64,000 nucleotides of DNA from Kribbella pittospori (GCF_004331465.1 NZ_SJKB01000017.1:83695-147694); one strand, 5' to 3'; shown: positions 52,125 to 59,672, numbered from the stretch's first letter. The notes: a model not told the origin generated them from the sequence alone. A program made the numbers and translations.

Positions 52125-52463
52125 TCAGCCCGGCATGGCTCTCGACGTTCGGCGCACTTGCTTGCGACCCTTCTTCTTGAGCTGGCGACCAGCCTTCTTG
52201 CCGCGCTTGCCGGCACGCTTCACGTCGTCACCGACGGAATCGCGTGGACGCAGACCGAGACGCTTCCTGACGCCGCGCTTGACCTCCTGCGGCTTGGGCA
52301 TCATCAGCTGTACGCCGTACGCGTACAGCCGCATGCCGAGCGCGAACAGCGGAATGCCCAGCGGCAGCAGAAGTACCGTGACACACAGCACCACCGAGAC
52401 GATCAGCACGACCGTCGCCAGCAACCACACCAGAACGGCTAAGACTCCTCGAAGTGCCCTCAT
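52125..52463 (-). CDS. small membrane protein with basic tail
   Basis: A 112-residue protein: two adjacent hydrophobic helices in residues 1-50 (LVWLLATVVLIVSVVLCVTV) and a strongly basic tail (KRAGKRGKKAGRQLKKKGRK). No family is recognised. It sits 17 bases after gvpK and before the holin-like gene, so it is probably co-transcribed with the gas vesicle genes. The basic tail fits the other charged extensions in this operon. Confidence 0.7.
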   Translation of the reverse strand: MRALRGVLAVLVWLLATVVLIVSVVLCVTVLLLPLGIPLFALGMRLYAYGVQLMMPKPQEVKRGVRKRLGLRPRDSVGDDVKRAGKRGKKAGRQLKKKGRKQVRRTSRAMPG

Positions 52464-52480
52464 TGCAATCGCCTGACTTC

Positions 52481-52774
52481 CTACTCGGCCAGCAGCGGTC
52501 CCAGCGGGCCGAGGTCGATATTGAGATCCGCGGCCGTGAGGTCGAACCGCTCGCGGAGGCTCGTCATGGCTTGCTCGAGGCGCATCAGGGCTTGGCCGAG
52601 CTCCTCGATCTGAGCCGGGGTGAGATCACCTTGGTCGATGCGCCGGAACGCTTGCCGTTCCATCAGCTGCCTGATCAGCTCGACGATCGTGAGCACCAGC
52701 TTGAACAGCTCACGCTCAACAGTGTCGGCGTCGGCGTCGATCCGCTCGGCGAGAGGCTGCAGTGGTTGAGTCAC
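52481..52774 (-). CDS. gvpK: gas vesicle protein GvpK
   Basis: A 97-residue helical protein required for gas vesicle formation. The GvpK core is seen in ADTVERELFKLVLTIVELIR, RQAFRRIDQGDLTPAQIEEL and LGQALMRLEQAMTSLRERFD, ending DLNIDLGPLGPLL. Start is GTG at 52774, overlapping the gvpS stop by four bases (GTGA). Confidence 0.92.
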   Translation of the reverse strand: MTQPLQPLAERIDADADTVERELFKLVLTIVELIRQLMERQAFRRIDQGDLTPAQIEELGQALMRLEQAMTSLRERFDLTAADLNIDLGPLGPLLAE

Positions 52775-52998
52775 GACGGCGCTCCCGGACTGGTCAACGG
52801 CGAATCGGTCGCTCGGACAGAATGAATGACCGCCGCCAACTGGAGCCGGACGAGTTCGACGTCGGCGAGCGAGATCACGACATCGCCTGACAGGACCACG
52901 CCGTTGCCCAGCAGCCGGTCGAGCAGATCCACCAAGGCAACCGGTCTGCTCTGCGCGGACGGTGGCTCGGCGGCGGCGGCCTGCAGCTGCGACGTCAT
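52771..52998 (-). CDS. gvpS: gas vesicle structural-type protein GvpS
   Basis: A 75-residue GvpA/J/S-family protein. The core reads VALVDLLDRLLGNGVVLSGD and ISLADVELVRLQLAAVIHSV. Its place between gvpL and gvpK matches GvpS of Streptomyces clusters. Such proteins are minor shell or tip components. ATG at 52998 overlaps the gvpL stop (ATGA). Confidence 0.88.
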   Translation of the reverse strand: MTSQLQAAAAEPPSAQSRPVALVDLLDRLLGNGVVLSGDVVISLADVELVRLQLAAVIHSVRATDSPLTSPGAPS

Positions 52999-53786
52999 AG
53001 CTTCTCCAGCGTGGCGAACGAGTACGGCGGCCACGGTCCGTCGACCTCGATATCGAGAGCGGGGTACCTGTCGGAGGCCCCGTTGACGAACCCACAGAAC
53101 TCCAGTGCGCGGTCGGCGTCGACCAGGAACGTTCCGTTGAGCGCCATCGTCTCGGTCCGGCCACTGAGGCGCTGATCCTGGGAAGGGAGGCGGCGGCTTG
53201 CCTCGGCGTGTGCGGCGACCTCTCCATACAACCGGTCGGCCGACACCGCCGCCTGCTCGGTTGCTTGCGCCTGGGTGTCAAGCTCGGCGCGGCGCCGGTT
53301 CAAGTAGGCGACTCCCGCGCCCATAGCGGACTCGTCGACGGACGACGGCTGCCTTCCGGGCGAGGTCTTGCCGATGGCCTCGACCGGCCGGCTGTAGGCC
53401 TTGACACTCCACTCGGATCGCCCTTCGACCCGGTCCAGCGCCGCGACCAGATTGTCGTGCAGGTCATCGATCCGATCGCGGACGCTCTGGTCGCAGCGAT
53501 AGATCGTCGCGAGCCTGAACGGTGCCAGCGCCAAGCCGGCGTCGACCGATCGCCTGATCACCTCGTCGTGGCATCTGGCCGTGTTCTCGAGCCAGGTGAG
53601 GTTCTCGAGGTTCCGGCGCAGGCCGGACTCCCCGAATTCTTCGAGATCGACGGTGCTGACAATGGCCACCAGGTCGCGCCGGTCGATCGTCCTCACGATG
53701 GACCCGCCGAGACCGACCAGACCGCGCAGGCGCTGAGGGTTGACGCGCCGGCCGATCGCGTACACGTACGTGCCGGATTCAGTCAT
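52995..53786 (-). CDS. gvpL: gas vesicle protein GvpL (GvpF/L family)
   Basis: A 263-residue GvpL/GvpF protein, an accessory factor that binds GvpA during vesicle nucleation. Family features are the N-terminal GTYVYAIGRR strand, LTWLENTARCHDEVIRRSVD, LAPFRLATIYRCDQSVRDRI and the C-terminal LNGTFLVDADRALEFCGFVN. It overlaps gvpJ by eight bases and gvpS by four. Confidence 0.92.
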   Translation of the reverse strand: MTESGTYVYAIGRRVNPQRLRGLVGLGGSIVRTIDRRDLVAIVSTVDLEEFGESGLRRNLENLTWLENTARCHDEVIRRSVDAGLALAPFRLATIYRCDQSVRDRIDDLHDNLVAALDRVEGRSEWSVKAYSRPVEAIGKTSPGRQPSSVDESAMGAGVAYLNRRRAELDTQAQATEQAAVSADRLYGEVAAHAEASRRLPSQDQRLSGRTETMALNGTFLVDADRALEFCGFVNGASDRYPALDIEVDGPWPPYSFATLEKL

Positions 53787-54126
53787 CGCCCTCGCCCTCC
53801 AGCTCGTTCACGCGCTCACGAAGTCTCTTGTTCTCGTCGGCGAGTTCCTGCGCGTCGGTCGACAGCATCGGGTCACGTGTCCACCAGTCGATGCCCATTT
53901 CCATCGCCTTGTCCACGGACACGACGAGCAGCCGGATCTTGACCGTCAGCAGCTCGATGTCGAGCAGATTCACTCTGATGTCGCCGGCGATGATGATGCC
54001 TTTGTCGAGCACCCGTTCTAGGATGTCGGCCAGGCCTTCCGGTCGTGGAGCCGCCGGGCCGATGCCGCCGTACCGGTCGGCCGGGTAATGACGGGTAGTC
54101 CTCGCTGGCTCGGTCATGTCGGTCAC
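53779..54126 (-). CDS. gvpJ: gas vesicle structural-type protein GvpJ with coiled-coil tail
   Basis: A 115-residue GvpA-family protein. Core: GLADILERVLDKGIIIAGD, VNLLDIELLTVKIRLLVVSV and KAMEMGIDWWTRDP. After the core a coiled coil of about 25 residues follows (AQELADENKRLRERVNELEG). Position before gvpL fits GvpJ. A tail of this kind could tether other proteins to the vesicle surface or tip. ATG at 54126 overlaps the gvpO stop (ATGA). Confidence 0.88.
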   Translation of the reverse strand: MTDMTEPARTTRHYPADRYGGIGPAAPRPEGLADILERVLDKGIIIAGDIRVNLLDIELLTVKIRLLVVSVDKAMEMGIDWWTRDPMLSTDAQELADENKRLRERVNELEGEGDD

Positions 54127-54503
54127 TCCTGGAAGCGGCCGCGGACGTACCGCTTGAGCCGTCGGTAGCCGGTCATGGCGCCGTCGCGGTCGACGTCGAC
54201 CTCGTAGGTGGCCAGGATGTCGGTGGTCTCCGGAATGCGTCTCGACTCCACCACGTCGAGCTCGACCCGCCAGCCGTCATCGGTCTTCTCAGCGGCGACG
54301 ATTCCCTCCACGTCGTGGCCGATCAGGCCGGCCAACTCGGCCGCGGCCGAGATGGCGACCGACCGCAACGAGGGCGGCGCCTGGCCATTACTCGATGTCC
54401 GGCTCGGCCGGCTCTTCGCGGGGGCCTTGCGGGCCGCCGCTTTCCGCGCCGGGCGGCGAGCCGGAGCGCCGTCGGGTTGATCTGACTTGCGGACCGTCGC
54501 CAT
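54123..54503 (-). CDS. gvpO: gas vesicle protein GvpO with basic N-terminus
   Basis: A 126-residue GvpO-family protein. The C-terminal domain reads GIVAAEKTDDGWRVELDVVE, SRRIPETTDILATYEVDVDR and YRRLKRYVRGRF. The first 40 residues are a Lys/Arg/Ala/Pro-rich extension (PARKAAARKAPAKSRPSRTS) resembling the histone-like tail of the protein at 57518. It lies between gvpG and gvpJ, in contrast to its first position in the Streptomyces coelicolor order. Confidence 0.88.
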   Translation of the reverse strand: MATVRKSDQPDGAPARRPARKAAARKAPAKSRPSRTSSNGQAPPSLRSVAISAAAELAGLIGHDVEGIVAAEKTDDGWRVELDVVESRRIPETTDILATYEVDVDRDGAMTGYRRLKRYVRGRFQE

Positions 54504-54509
54504 GAACGA

Positions 54510-54758
54510 TCACGCCTCTCTGTTGTGCCGATCAGCGGCTGTCAGGAGTCGCTCGATGAGCTCCTCCTCGAGGGCGTCTGCCTCGTCAGGGGTCAGTTCA
54601 CCGCTCTCTCGCTGCCGAGCGATCTGGTCGAGTTGGCTTCGGATCCTGGCCGGGTCGTAGTACTGCCGCTCAGCTTCCTTCCGGATCTGCTCGGCGAGAG
54701 CCACGGTCGCCCGCACCGGAGCGAGCGGCAGGGTGAGGAGGCCGGTGATCAAGCCCAT
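54510..54758 (-). CDS. gvpG: gas vesicle protein GvpG
   Basis: An 82-residue helical accessory protein. Typical GvpG features are GLITGLLTLPLAPVRATVAL at the start and QYYDPARIRSQLDQIARQRE with SGELTPDEADALEEELIERL. Its start overlaps the gvpF end by ten bases. Confidence 0.9.
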   Translation of the reverse strand: MGLITGLLTLPLAPVRATVALAEQIRKEAERQYYDPARIRSQLDQIARQRESGELTPDEADALEEELIERLLTAADRHNREA

Positions 54759-55516
54759 CCGTCGGTCCTCTCCGCGCCGACGAAGTCGTACGCCGCGGTC
54801 GGACCGACCAGTTTGACGACGGCCCGGTCGGCCAACTCCGCGGCGAGTTCCTCCGCCGCCTTCTCGAACCGGTCGCGGCGGCGGTTCTCGACCAGGAGTG
54901 CGACGTCGATCAACTGCTCCGGACCGCCCGGCTCCCCGACGGACAGTGCGACCGAGAACGGTTCGATACGGGCCAGGACCATCTGAGCGTCGTCCCCCCG
55001 CTTCGCTTCGAGAGCGTTCGCGACGAGTTCGCCGAGGCGGACCCGGGCCTGGTACGACGACTCCTCCGGCCGATCACGGGTCTGTTGCCGCAACCGGGCG
55101 ATCTCCGGATTCTCGGCCACGATCTCGGGCAGCACACGGACCTCGTCGTACCTGATCCGAACCGTGTACTGCGAGAGTCCGGTCAGTTCCCGGAGCATGT
55201 CAGCGAAACGCAGGCTGTCGGGCTCGAGGACCTGCTTGAGCAGTTCTGAGCGGTCGTGCAGTAGGGAACCGAAGCGCACGGGGATGACGGCTCCCACTGC
55301 AGCGACCGCGTCCAGAACGCGGCTGTGTGCGAGCAGGTCGTCGCGACGGGCCAGTTGCCGGTCCGCGTTCAGTCCGCTCGTCACCGCCGCGACGTCGTCG
55401 AGCCGCACGAGCTCCACGGGTTGATCATCGAGTCCGGTCAGGCCGTCGGGCAGCCGCAGGTCCGCTGCCACGATCCCATAGAGATAGCAGCCCACCTCAG
55501 CGTCGACCACCGTCAC
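54749..55516 (-). CDS. gvpF: gas vesicle protein GvpF (GvpF/L family)
   Basis: A 255-residue GvpF/L protein. Features: GCYLYGIVAADLRLPDGL at the N-terminus, HSRVLDAVAAVGAVIPVRF, and LSQYTVRIRYDEVRVLPE, with VALLVENRRRDRFEKAAEEL near the end. The A-F-G order next to gvpA supports the F assignment, the second copy being GvpL. Overlaps gvpA by four bases (ATGA). Confidence 0.9.
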   Translation of the reverse strand: MTVVDAEVGCYLYGIVAADLRLPDGLTGLDDQPVELVRLDDVAAVTSGLNADRQLARRDDLLAHSRVLDAVAAVGAVIPVRFGSLLHDRSELLKQVLEPDSLRFADMLRELTGLSQYTVRIRYDEVRVLPEIVAENPEIARLRQQTRDRPEESSYQARVRLGELVANALEAKRGDDAQMVLARIEPFSVALSVGEPGGPEQLIDVALLVENRRRDRFEKAAEELAAELADRAVVKLVGPTAAYDFVGAERTDGWA

Positions 55517-55974
55517 TCCTCAGCCCTCCGGCGGCGAGCGGCGGCCTTCTTGGCCGGGCGGCGGCGAGGACGTTCCTCGTGCTCCGGCTCTTCCTCATCG
55601 TCGTCCCGGTCGCTGCCCCGGTTGCCGTCGCTGCCGAGTAGGGCCTCCTTGGCGCCGGACAGCAGGCCGCGCGTCTTGCCGGACGCACCGCCTTCGCTGA
55701 TCCCTTCCACCAACTCCGGGAGGTCCTTGCCGCCCTTCTCGTACAGGTCGAGGCGGTTGGTCGCCTCGGCGAAACGCAGGTACGTGTCGACGCTCGCAAT
55801 GACGATGCGGGCGTCGATCGTGAGGAGTTCGATGCCGACGAGCGACACGCGCACGTAGGCGTCGATGACGAGTCCCTTGTCGAGAATGCTGTCGATGACG
55901 TCTGCCAGGCTGCTGGGCGCCGGCCGTTCGAGATAACCTCCCGAACGGCGCTGGCCGGTGGCGGCAACGGTCAT
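55513..55974 (-). CDS. gvpA: major gas vesicle protein GvpA with charged C-terminal extension
   Basis: A 153-residue protein whose residues about 20-80 are a canonical GvpA: SSLADVIDSILDKGLVIDAY, VRVSLVGIELLTIDARIVIA, SVDTYLRFAEATNRLDL. GvpA forms the ribbed protein shell. Usual GvpA is about 70-80 residues, or up to about 145 in Streptomyces. Here the tail runs through an acidic patch (DRDDDEEEPEHEE) into a basic end (RRRPAKKAAARRRRAEE), an unusual pair of opposite charges on a shell subunit. First gvp gene proper after the SRPBCC gene. Confidence 0.92.
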   Translation of the reverse strand: MTVAATGQRRSGGYLERPAPSSLADVIDSILDKGLVIDAYVRVSLVGIELLTIDARIVIASVDTYLRFAEATNRLDLYEKGGKDLPELVEGISEGGASGKTRGLLSGAKEALLGSDGNRGSDRDDDEEEPEHEERPRRRPAKKAAARRRRAEE

Positions 55975-56012
55975 GGCTCTCCTACCTTCCGATCGACGGT
56001 CGATCCGTGGGC

Positions 56013-57521
56013 TCAGCTCGCGCGACGCCGCGGACGTTCCTCGGGCTCTTCTTCGTACTCGTCTTCGTCGTACTCGTCCTCGTCGTACTCGTCAGCCGGC
56101 TCTTCGTCCTCGTCCTCGTCAGCCGGCTCGTCGTCCTCGTCCTCGTACTCGTCCTCGGGCTCTTCGTCTTCGTATTCGTCTTCGGCCTCGTCGCCGGGCT
56201 CTTCGTCCTCGTACTCGTCTTCGGCCTCGTCGCCGGGCTCTTCGTCCTCGTACTCGTCTTCGGCCTCGTCGCCGGGCTCTTCGTCCTCGTACTCGTCTTC
56301 GGCCTCGTCGCCGGGCTCTTCGTCCTCGTACTCGTCTTCGGCCTCGTCGCCAGGCTCTTCCTCGTCCTCGTCCTCGTCCTCTTCGTCGTACTCGTCGGCC
56401 GGCGCCCCCGTGTCGTCCTCCTCGTCGTACTCGTCCTCGTCCTCGTCCTCGTCAGCCGGCTCTTCCTCGTCCTCGTCGTACTCGTCCGCTACGCCCTCGT
56501 CGGAGTCCTCGTCGGCCGATTCCTCGTCCTCGTCCTCGTACTCGTCTTCCTCGTCGGCCGGTCCTTCGTCCTCTTCGTCCTCGTCGTACTCATCGGCCGG
56601 CTCTTCGTCGTCGTACTCGTCCTCCTCGTCCGCGGCGGACTCGTCGTTCTCCCGGCCCTCCTCGTCGCTGACCTGCACGCTGCCGTCATGAATCTCGCCG
56701 CGCCAGCCGTCGACGTCGTCGGGATGGATGATGACATCGGTCATCACGTGCCGCCGGAAGTGCTTCAGCTCGAGTCGCGCACGGCGGCCCTGGGCGCGCC
56801 AGATGTTGCCGACCCGTTCGAACATGCCCTGCGGGTAGTACACGAGCACGAGCAGGATGCGAGTCAGCGTGGGCGTGAGCTCGTGGAACGTCACGGCGCC
56901 GTCGACATGGCCCTTCTGGCCCTGGGACCGCCACACGATCTTCTCGTCCGGCACCTGCTCCAGGATCGTCGCTTCCCAGGTCCGGTGCGACCACACGATC
57001 TTGGCCTTGAACTCGAGCTTCTCGTCGGCCTTCTGCTCGACCTTCTCGACCTTCTTCATGAATTCGGAGAAGTCCTGGAACTGCGTCCACTGGTTGTAGG
57101 CCACGTCGATGGGTACGCCGACATCGATCGACTCGATGATGTTCGTCGCCTTCGTGGCCTTCTTCCCGCCCCCGCCTTTCCCGTTCGACGAGCCCCCACC
57201 CTGGATCGCGTCCATGGCCTTGTCCTTCACTCCGATGGCCCCGCCCTTGAGGGCGCCCAGCAACGGCGAGCCCCCGGTAGCGGCCGCCTTGCCGCCCTCG
57301 GCCAGGGCCCGGCTCGTCACACCACCGTTCGACGTGAAGTCGACAAGCCGATCGGTCAGGTCGGAGATCTTGTCGGCCGCCACATCGGCGGCGCGCTCGG
57401 TAGCGGCGGCGAGGGCGTGCTGCAGCTCATCCTTCAGCCGGTCGACGGGCAGCTCGTCGAGCACGCCCGTCAGCAGGCTGTCATGCTCCTCGCTGCGCGA
57501 TCCTTCGGCCATTGTCGTCAC
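56013..57521 (-). CDS. SRPBCC protein with about 200-residue polyacidic repeat tail (gas vesicle cluster)
   Basis: A 502-residue protein. Residues 1-115 form a helical, Gly/Ala-rich leader. Residues about 125-270 form an SRPBCC/START-like lipid-binding fold (IDVGVPIDVAYNQWTQFQDF, WEATILEQVPDEKIVWRSQG, VLVYYPQGMFERVGNIWRA). From about residue 291 to 494 only Asp, Glu, Tyr, Ala, Pro, Gly, Ser, Thr and Val occur, with no Lys/Arg/His, including five EPGDEAEDEYEDE units; it ends RPRRRAS. Its place next to the histone-like gene matches gvpY/gvpZ of Streptomyces clusters (inference). Coupled to its upstream neighbour by ATGA. Confidence 0.85.
   Translation of the reverse strand: MTTMAEGSRSEEHDSLLTGVLDELPVDRLKDELQHALAAATERAADVAADKISDLTDRLVDFTSNGGVTSRALAEGGKAAATGGSPLLGALKGGAIGVKDKAMDAIQGGGSSNGKGGGGKKATKATNIIESIDVGVPIDVAYNQWTQFQDFSEFMKKVEKVEQKADEKLEFKAKIVWSHRTWEATILEQVPDEKIVWRSQGQKGHVDGAVTFHELTPTLTRILLVLVYYPQGMFERVGNIWRAQGRRARLELKHFRRHVMTDVIIHPDDVDGWRGEIHDGSVQVSDEEGRENDESAADEEDEYDDEEPADEYDEDEEDEGPADEEDEYEDEDEESADEDSDEGVADEYDEDEEEPADEDEDEDEYDEEDDTGAPADEYDEEDEDEDEEEPGDEAEDEYEDEEPGDEAEDEYEDEEPGDEAEDEYEDEEPGDEAEDEYEDEEPGDEAEDEYEDEEPEDEYEDEDDEPADEDEDEEPADEYDEDEYDEDEYEEEPEERPRRRAS
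56185..56358. repeat. 39-bp tandem repeat in the polyacidic tail
   Basis: Units starting at 56185, 56224, 56263 and 56302 are identical 39-base copies, with a fifth starting at 56341 that diverges; a variant precedes 56185. Each encodes the 13-residue EPGDEAEDEYEDE. Identity at the DNA level points to recent expansion by slippage or unequal recombination. Confidence 0.92.
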
Positions 57522-58450
57522 CCACGCTTCCTGGCTGCGGCCCCAGAGCCGCTGGTCTTCTTGGCGGCGCTCTTCTTGGCCGTCTTCTTCGCAGTCGTCC
57601 GACTGGTCGCCGCCTTACGGGGCGGCGCAGACGTCTTGGCTGCTGTCTTCTTGGCGGCGGCCTTCTTGGCAGGTGCCTTCTTGGCGGCGGCCTTCTTGGC
57701 GGTCGGGCCGCCCGATGCCGCCTTCTTGGCAGGCGCCTTCTTGGCCGTCGGGCCGCCCGATGCGGACTTCTTGGCAGTCGAGCCGGCCGACGACGACCTC
57801 TTCGCTGTGGAGCTACCGGACGCCGACTTCCGTGCCGTGGCCTTCTTCGCTGCCGACCCGGTCGACTTCCGGGCCGACGAGCCGTTCCGATCACGCGAGG
57901 TGGAACTCGACGTGGACTTCCTGGGCCGCCGGCGGCCGCCGGAATCGTCCTCGGACTCATCGGACTCTTCGGACTCTTCGGTGCGCGAGTCACCCGATCG
58001 ATCGCGCGAACGGCCCCTGTCGGACTCCTCATCGCGCTGCCGGCGAGGACGCCGCCGTCGCGGCCGGGAAGGCTGTTCGTCGCGCTCGTCCCGAGCGTCC
58101 TCGTCCTGAGCACCCTCGTCCTCTTCGTCCTCGCCGGAGCCGTGAGAGAGCATCCGATCGGTACGGTTCTTGAGCGAATCGCTGACCCGGTTGAGCCGGT
58201 TACTCGCCGCGGTTACTGCCGCCTCTCTCCCCGCCGACACCAACTTGCCGCGGACCTGCCCGGAGAGCTTGGACAGCTCGGGGTTCTGATCCACCACCTT
58301 GGCGAGTTGCTGGACGATCGCCCGTGGATCGGTCGCGATGCGTTTGCCGGCGAGCAGGCTCCCGACGGTGATCGCGAGCTTCAGCTTCTTCGTACGGCCC
58401 AGCAGATAGCCGCTCGCCACGGCGGCCGCGACCTTCGCGGAGGTATTCAT
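57518..58450 (-). CDS. gas-vesicle-cluster protein with histone-H1-like Lys/Ala tail
   Basis: A 310-residue protein. The N-terminal 100 residues are helical, beginning VAAAVASGYLLGRTKKLKLA with SLLAGKRIATDPRAIVQQLA, a segment seen in Streptomyces gas vesicle accessory proteins. Residues about 106-124 are acidic (GEDEEDEGAQDEDARDE), residues about 128-170 alternate Arg and Asp/Glu, and residues about 172-310 are a Ser/Lys/Ala/Arg tail with AAKKA and TAKK repeats like histone H1. It overlaps the SRPBCC gene by four bases, so the most cationic and most anionic proteins of the island are translated together. Confidence 0.82.
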   Translation of the reverse strand: MNTSAKVAAAVASGYLLGRTKKLKLAITVGSLLAGKRIATDPRAIVQQLAKVVDQNPELSKLSGQVRGKLVSAGREAAVTAASNRLNRVSDSLKNRTDRMLSHGSGEDEEDEGAQDEDARDERDEQPSRPRRRRPRRQRDEESDRGRSRDRSGDSRTEESEESDESEDDSGGRRRPRKSTSSSTSRDRNGSSARKSTGSAAKKATARKSASGSSTAKRSSSAGSTAKKSASGGPTAKKAPAKKAASGGPTAKKAAAKKAPAKKAAAKKTAAKTSAPPRKAATSRTTAKKTAKKSAAKKTSGSGAAARKRG

Positions 58451-58531
58451 CGGTTCTCCCTACAGAATGGTGGCAGCCAGCGCGGAGCGTTTTCGCCACG
58501 TGGCATTTCGACAGAACGAATTGGAAACAGG

Positions 58532-58768
58532 TTATTCACACAATGCGGCGATGCGGCGCAGCATGGGAAGACTTGGGAATCTGTCATGGCGCACCTTCTG
58601 GAGAAGCACGCCGGCGTAGATCACCACTTCGTCGTCACGCAACAACGATTCGATCAGGTCGAGCATCGAATTCGACGGGAAGCGATCGTCGGAGACCTTG
58701 TCGAGCAATGCGTCCAACAGCATTTCGCGGGGATCCCGGTGGTTACCGGATTCAGGCATCTCACTCAC
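58532..58768 (-). CDS. small protein with duplicated DRFP motif
   Basis: A 78-residue helical protein of unknown function. It contains two related segments, SDDRFPSNSMLDLIESLL and HDRFPSLPMLRRIAAL, about 35 residues apart, suggesting an internal duplication. Seven bases separate it from the DUF6458 gene upstream, so it is in the gas vesicle run. Confidence 0.7.
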   Translation of the reverse strand: MSEMPESGNHRDPREMLLDALLDKVSDDRFPSNSMLDLIESLLRDDEVVIYAGVLLQKVRHDRFPSLPMLRRIAALCE

Positions 58769-58775
58769 CTCCGCA

Positions 58776-58988
58776 TCATTCGTCGATGTGCCGATGTTCG
58801 GTCACCGACGTGTGCGTCGTGTGCGAGCGTTGGCTGATGAAGAACATGGTGATCGCGAGCCCCAGCGCTCCGGCGCCCATCAGTATGTAGCCGACCGCCG
58901 TCAGGTCAACTCCACTGATCCGGTCGGACACAGCGAATGCCAGAACACCGCCTACGGCGAGCAGGAACACAGATACACCGATTCCCAC
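58776..58988 (-). CDS. DUF6458-like two-TM protein
   Basis: A 70-residue membrane protein with two helices: VSVFLLAVGGVLAFAVSD and AVGYILMGAGALGLAITMFF, joined by RISGVDLTA and followed by a His/Thr-rich tail (SHTTHTSVTEHRHIDE). This matches small two-helix actinobacterial proteins of the DUF6458 type. It is the first gene of the leftward gas vesicle run and lies 45 bases downstream of a stress-type promoter. Confidence 0.8.
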   Translation of the reverse strand: MGIGVSVFLLAVGGVLAFAVSDRISGVDLTAVGYILMGAGALGLAITMFFISQRSHTTHTSVTEHRHIDE

Positions 58989-59033
58989 GACGACCTCCTC
59001 ACGATCTCCCCGCTACGAATGAATAAGAACGCG

Positions 59034-59058
59034 GTACCCACGCTTACACCCCGCAAAC
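59034..59058 (-). promoter_or_regulatory. SigB/SigF-type promoter of the gas vesicle run
   Basis: On the minus strand GTTT (59058-59055), a 15-base spacer and GGGTAC (59039-59034) are an exact match to the Streptomyces SigB / mycobacterial SigF consensus. It lies 45 bases upstream of the DUF6458 ATG with no gene between. This is the best stress-sigma match in the window and would drive up to 7 kb of gvp genes. Confidence 0.75.
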
Positions 59059-59116
59059 GAAACATCATTGCGTATCGGAACGAACGCGTTTCGTAATTAA
59101 TTCAGTGATGGACTAC

Positions 59117-59138
59117 TTGAACCAAACGATTAGTTCAA
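59117..59138. promoter_or_regulatory. inverted repeat upstream of the gas vesicle promoter
   Basis: TTGAAC (59117-59122) and GTTCAA (59133-59138) form a perfect inverted repeat with a 10-base spacer in an AT-rich stretch, about 60 bases upstream of the stress-type promoter and 100 bases before the DUF302 gene. It could be an activator or repressor site serving both directions. Confidence 0.4.
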
Positions 59139-59240
59139 GCGGGTAAATGACCAGCGACAGGCTCCGAGCTGCACGTTCTGCTCCGGCGGGTCGAGGCTGG
59201 GGGCCAGCGGCGGCACAGCTGCTCAACCTGGAGGTGCGAC

Positions 59241-59672
59241 ATGGCAGCGGAGACGAAGGACCGGCCGGCAGGTGTCCGGGCGACCGCGGGTGTGGTCCAC
59301 AAGAGGAGTCCCGTGTCTGTTGCCGAGACTGTGCTCACGCTGTCGGCCGCGATCCGGGCCGCTGGAGCGATCGTGCTTTTCGTGGTGGACCACAGTGGCG
59401 AAGCCGAACGCGTGGGATCGAAGTTGCGGGACACGAAGCTGCTGGGGTTCGGAAACCCGTCGGAAGGTACGCCGATCATGGAGGCCTCGCCGGTCGCCGC
59501 GCTCGACCTACCCCTCAAGATTCTGGTCTGGGCGGATGACGACGACGCCGTCTGGATGAGCTGCGCAGATCCGGACTGGCTGGCCGAACGCCACGGCTTG
59601 GACGACGAGTTCGCAGCCGCGTTGTCGACCCCCGTCCAAGTGATCACTCAAGTCGCATCCATGGTGCGGTGA
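59241..59672 (+). CDS. DUF302-family protein
   Basis: A 143-residue protein of the DUF302 fold: SVAETVLTLSAAIRAAGAIV, then IVLFVVDHSGEAERVGSKLR, LLGFGNPSEGTPIMEASPVA and ALDLPLKILVWADDDDAVW. The family is widespread and of unknown function, possibly binding a small ligand. ATG at 59241 has GGAGG seven bases upstream. Divergent from the gas vesicle run. Confidence 0.88.
   Translation: MAAETKDRPAGVRATAGVVHKRSPVSVAETVLTLSAAIRAAGAIVLFVVDHSGEAERVGSKLRDTKLLGFGNPSEGTPIMEASPVAALDLPLKILVWADDDDAVWMSCADPDWLAERHGLDDEFAAALSTPVQVITQVASMVR

Noticed and set aside
56185..56358. Assembly artefact as the sole explanation of the 39-bp units
   Set aside because: Cannot be excluded, but the surrounding tail has the same amino-acid composition without exact repeats, so a real acidic tail is likely.
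56007..58109. 700-codon plus-strand frame opposite the acidic and histone-like genes
   Set aside because: It arises because Asp/Glu codons read as Leu/Val codons on the other strand; the LVLVLVL-like sequence is an artefact, and the minus-strand genes have domains and coupled starts.
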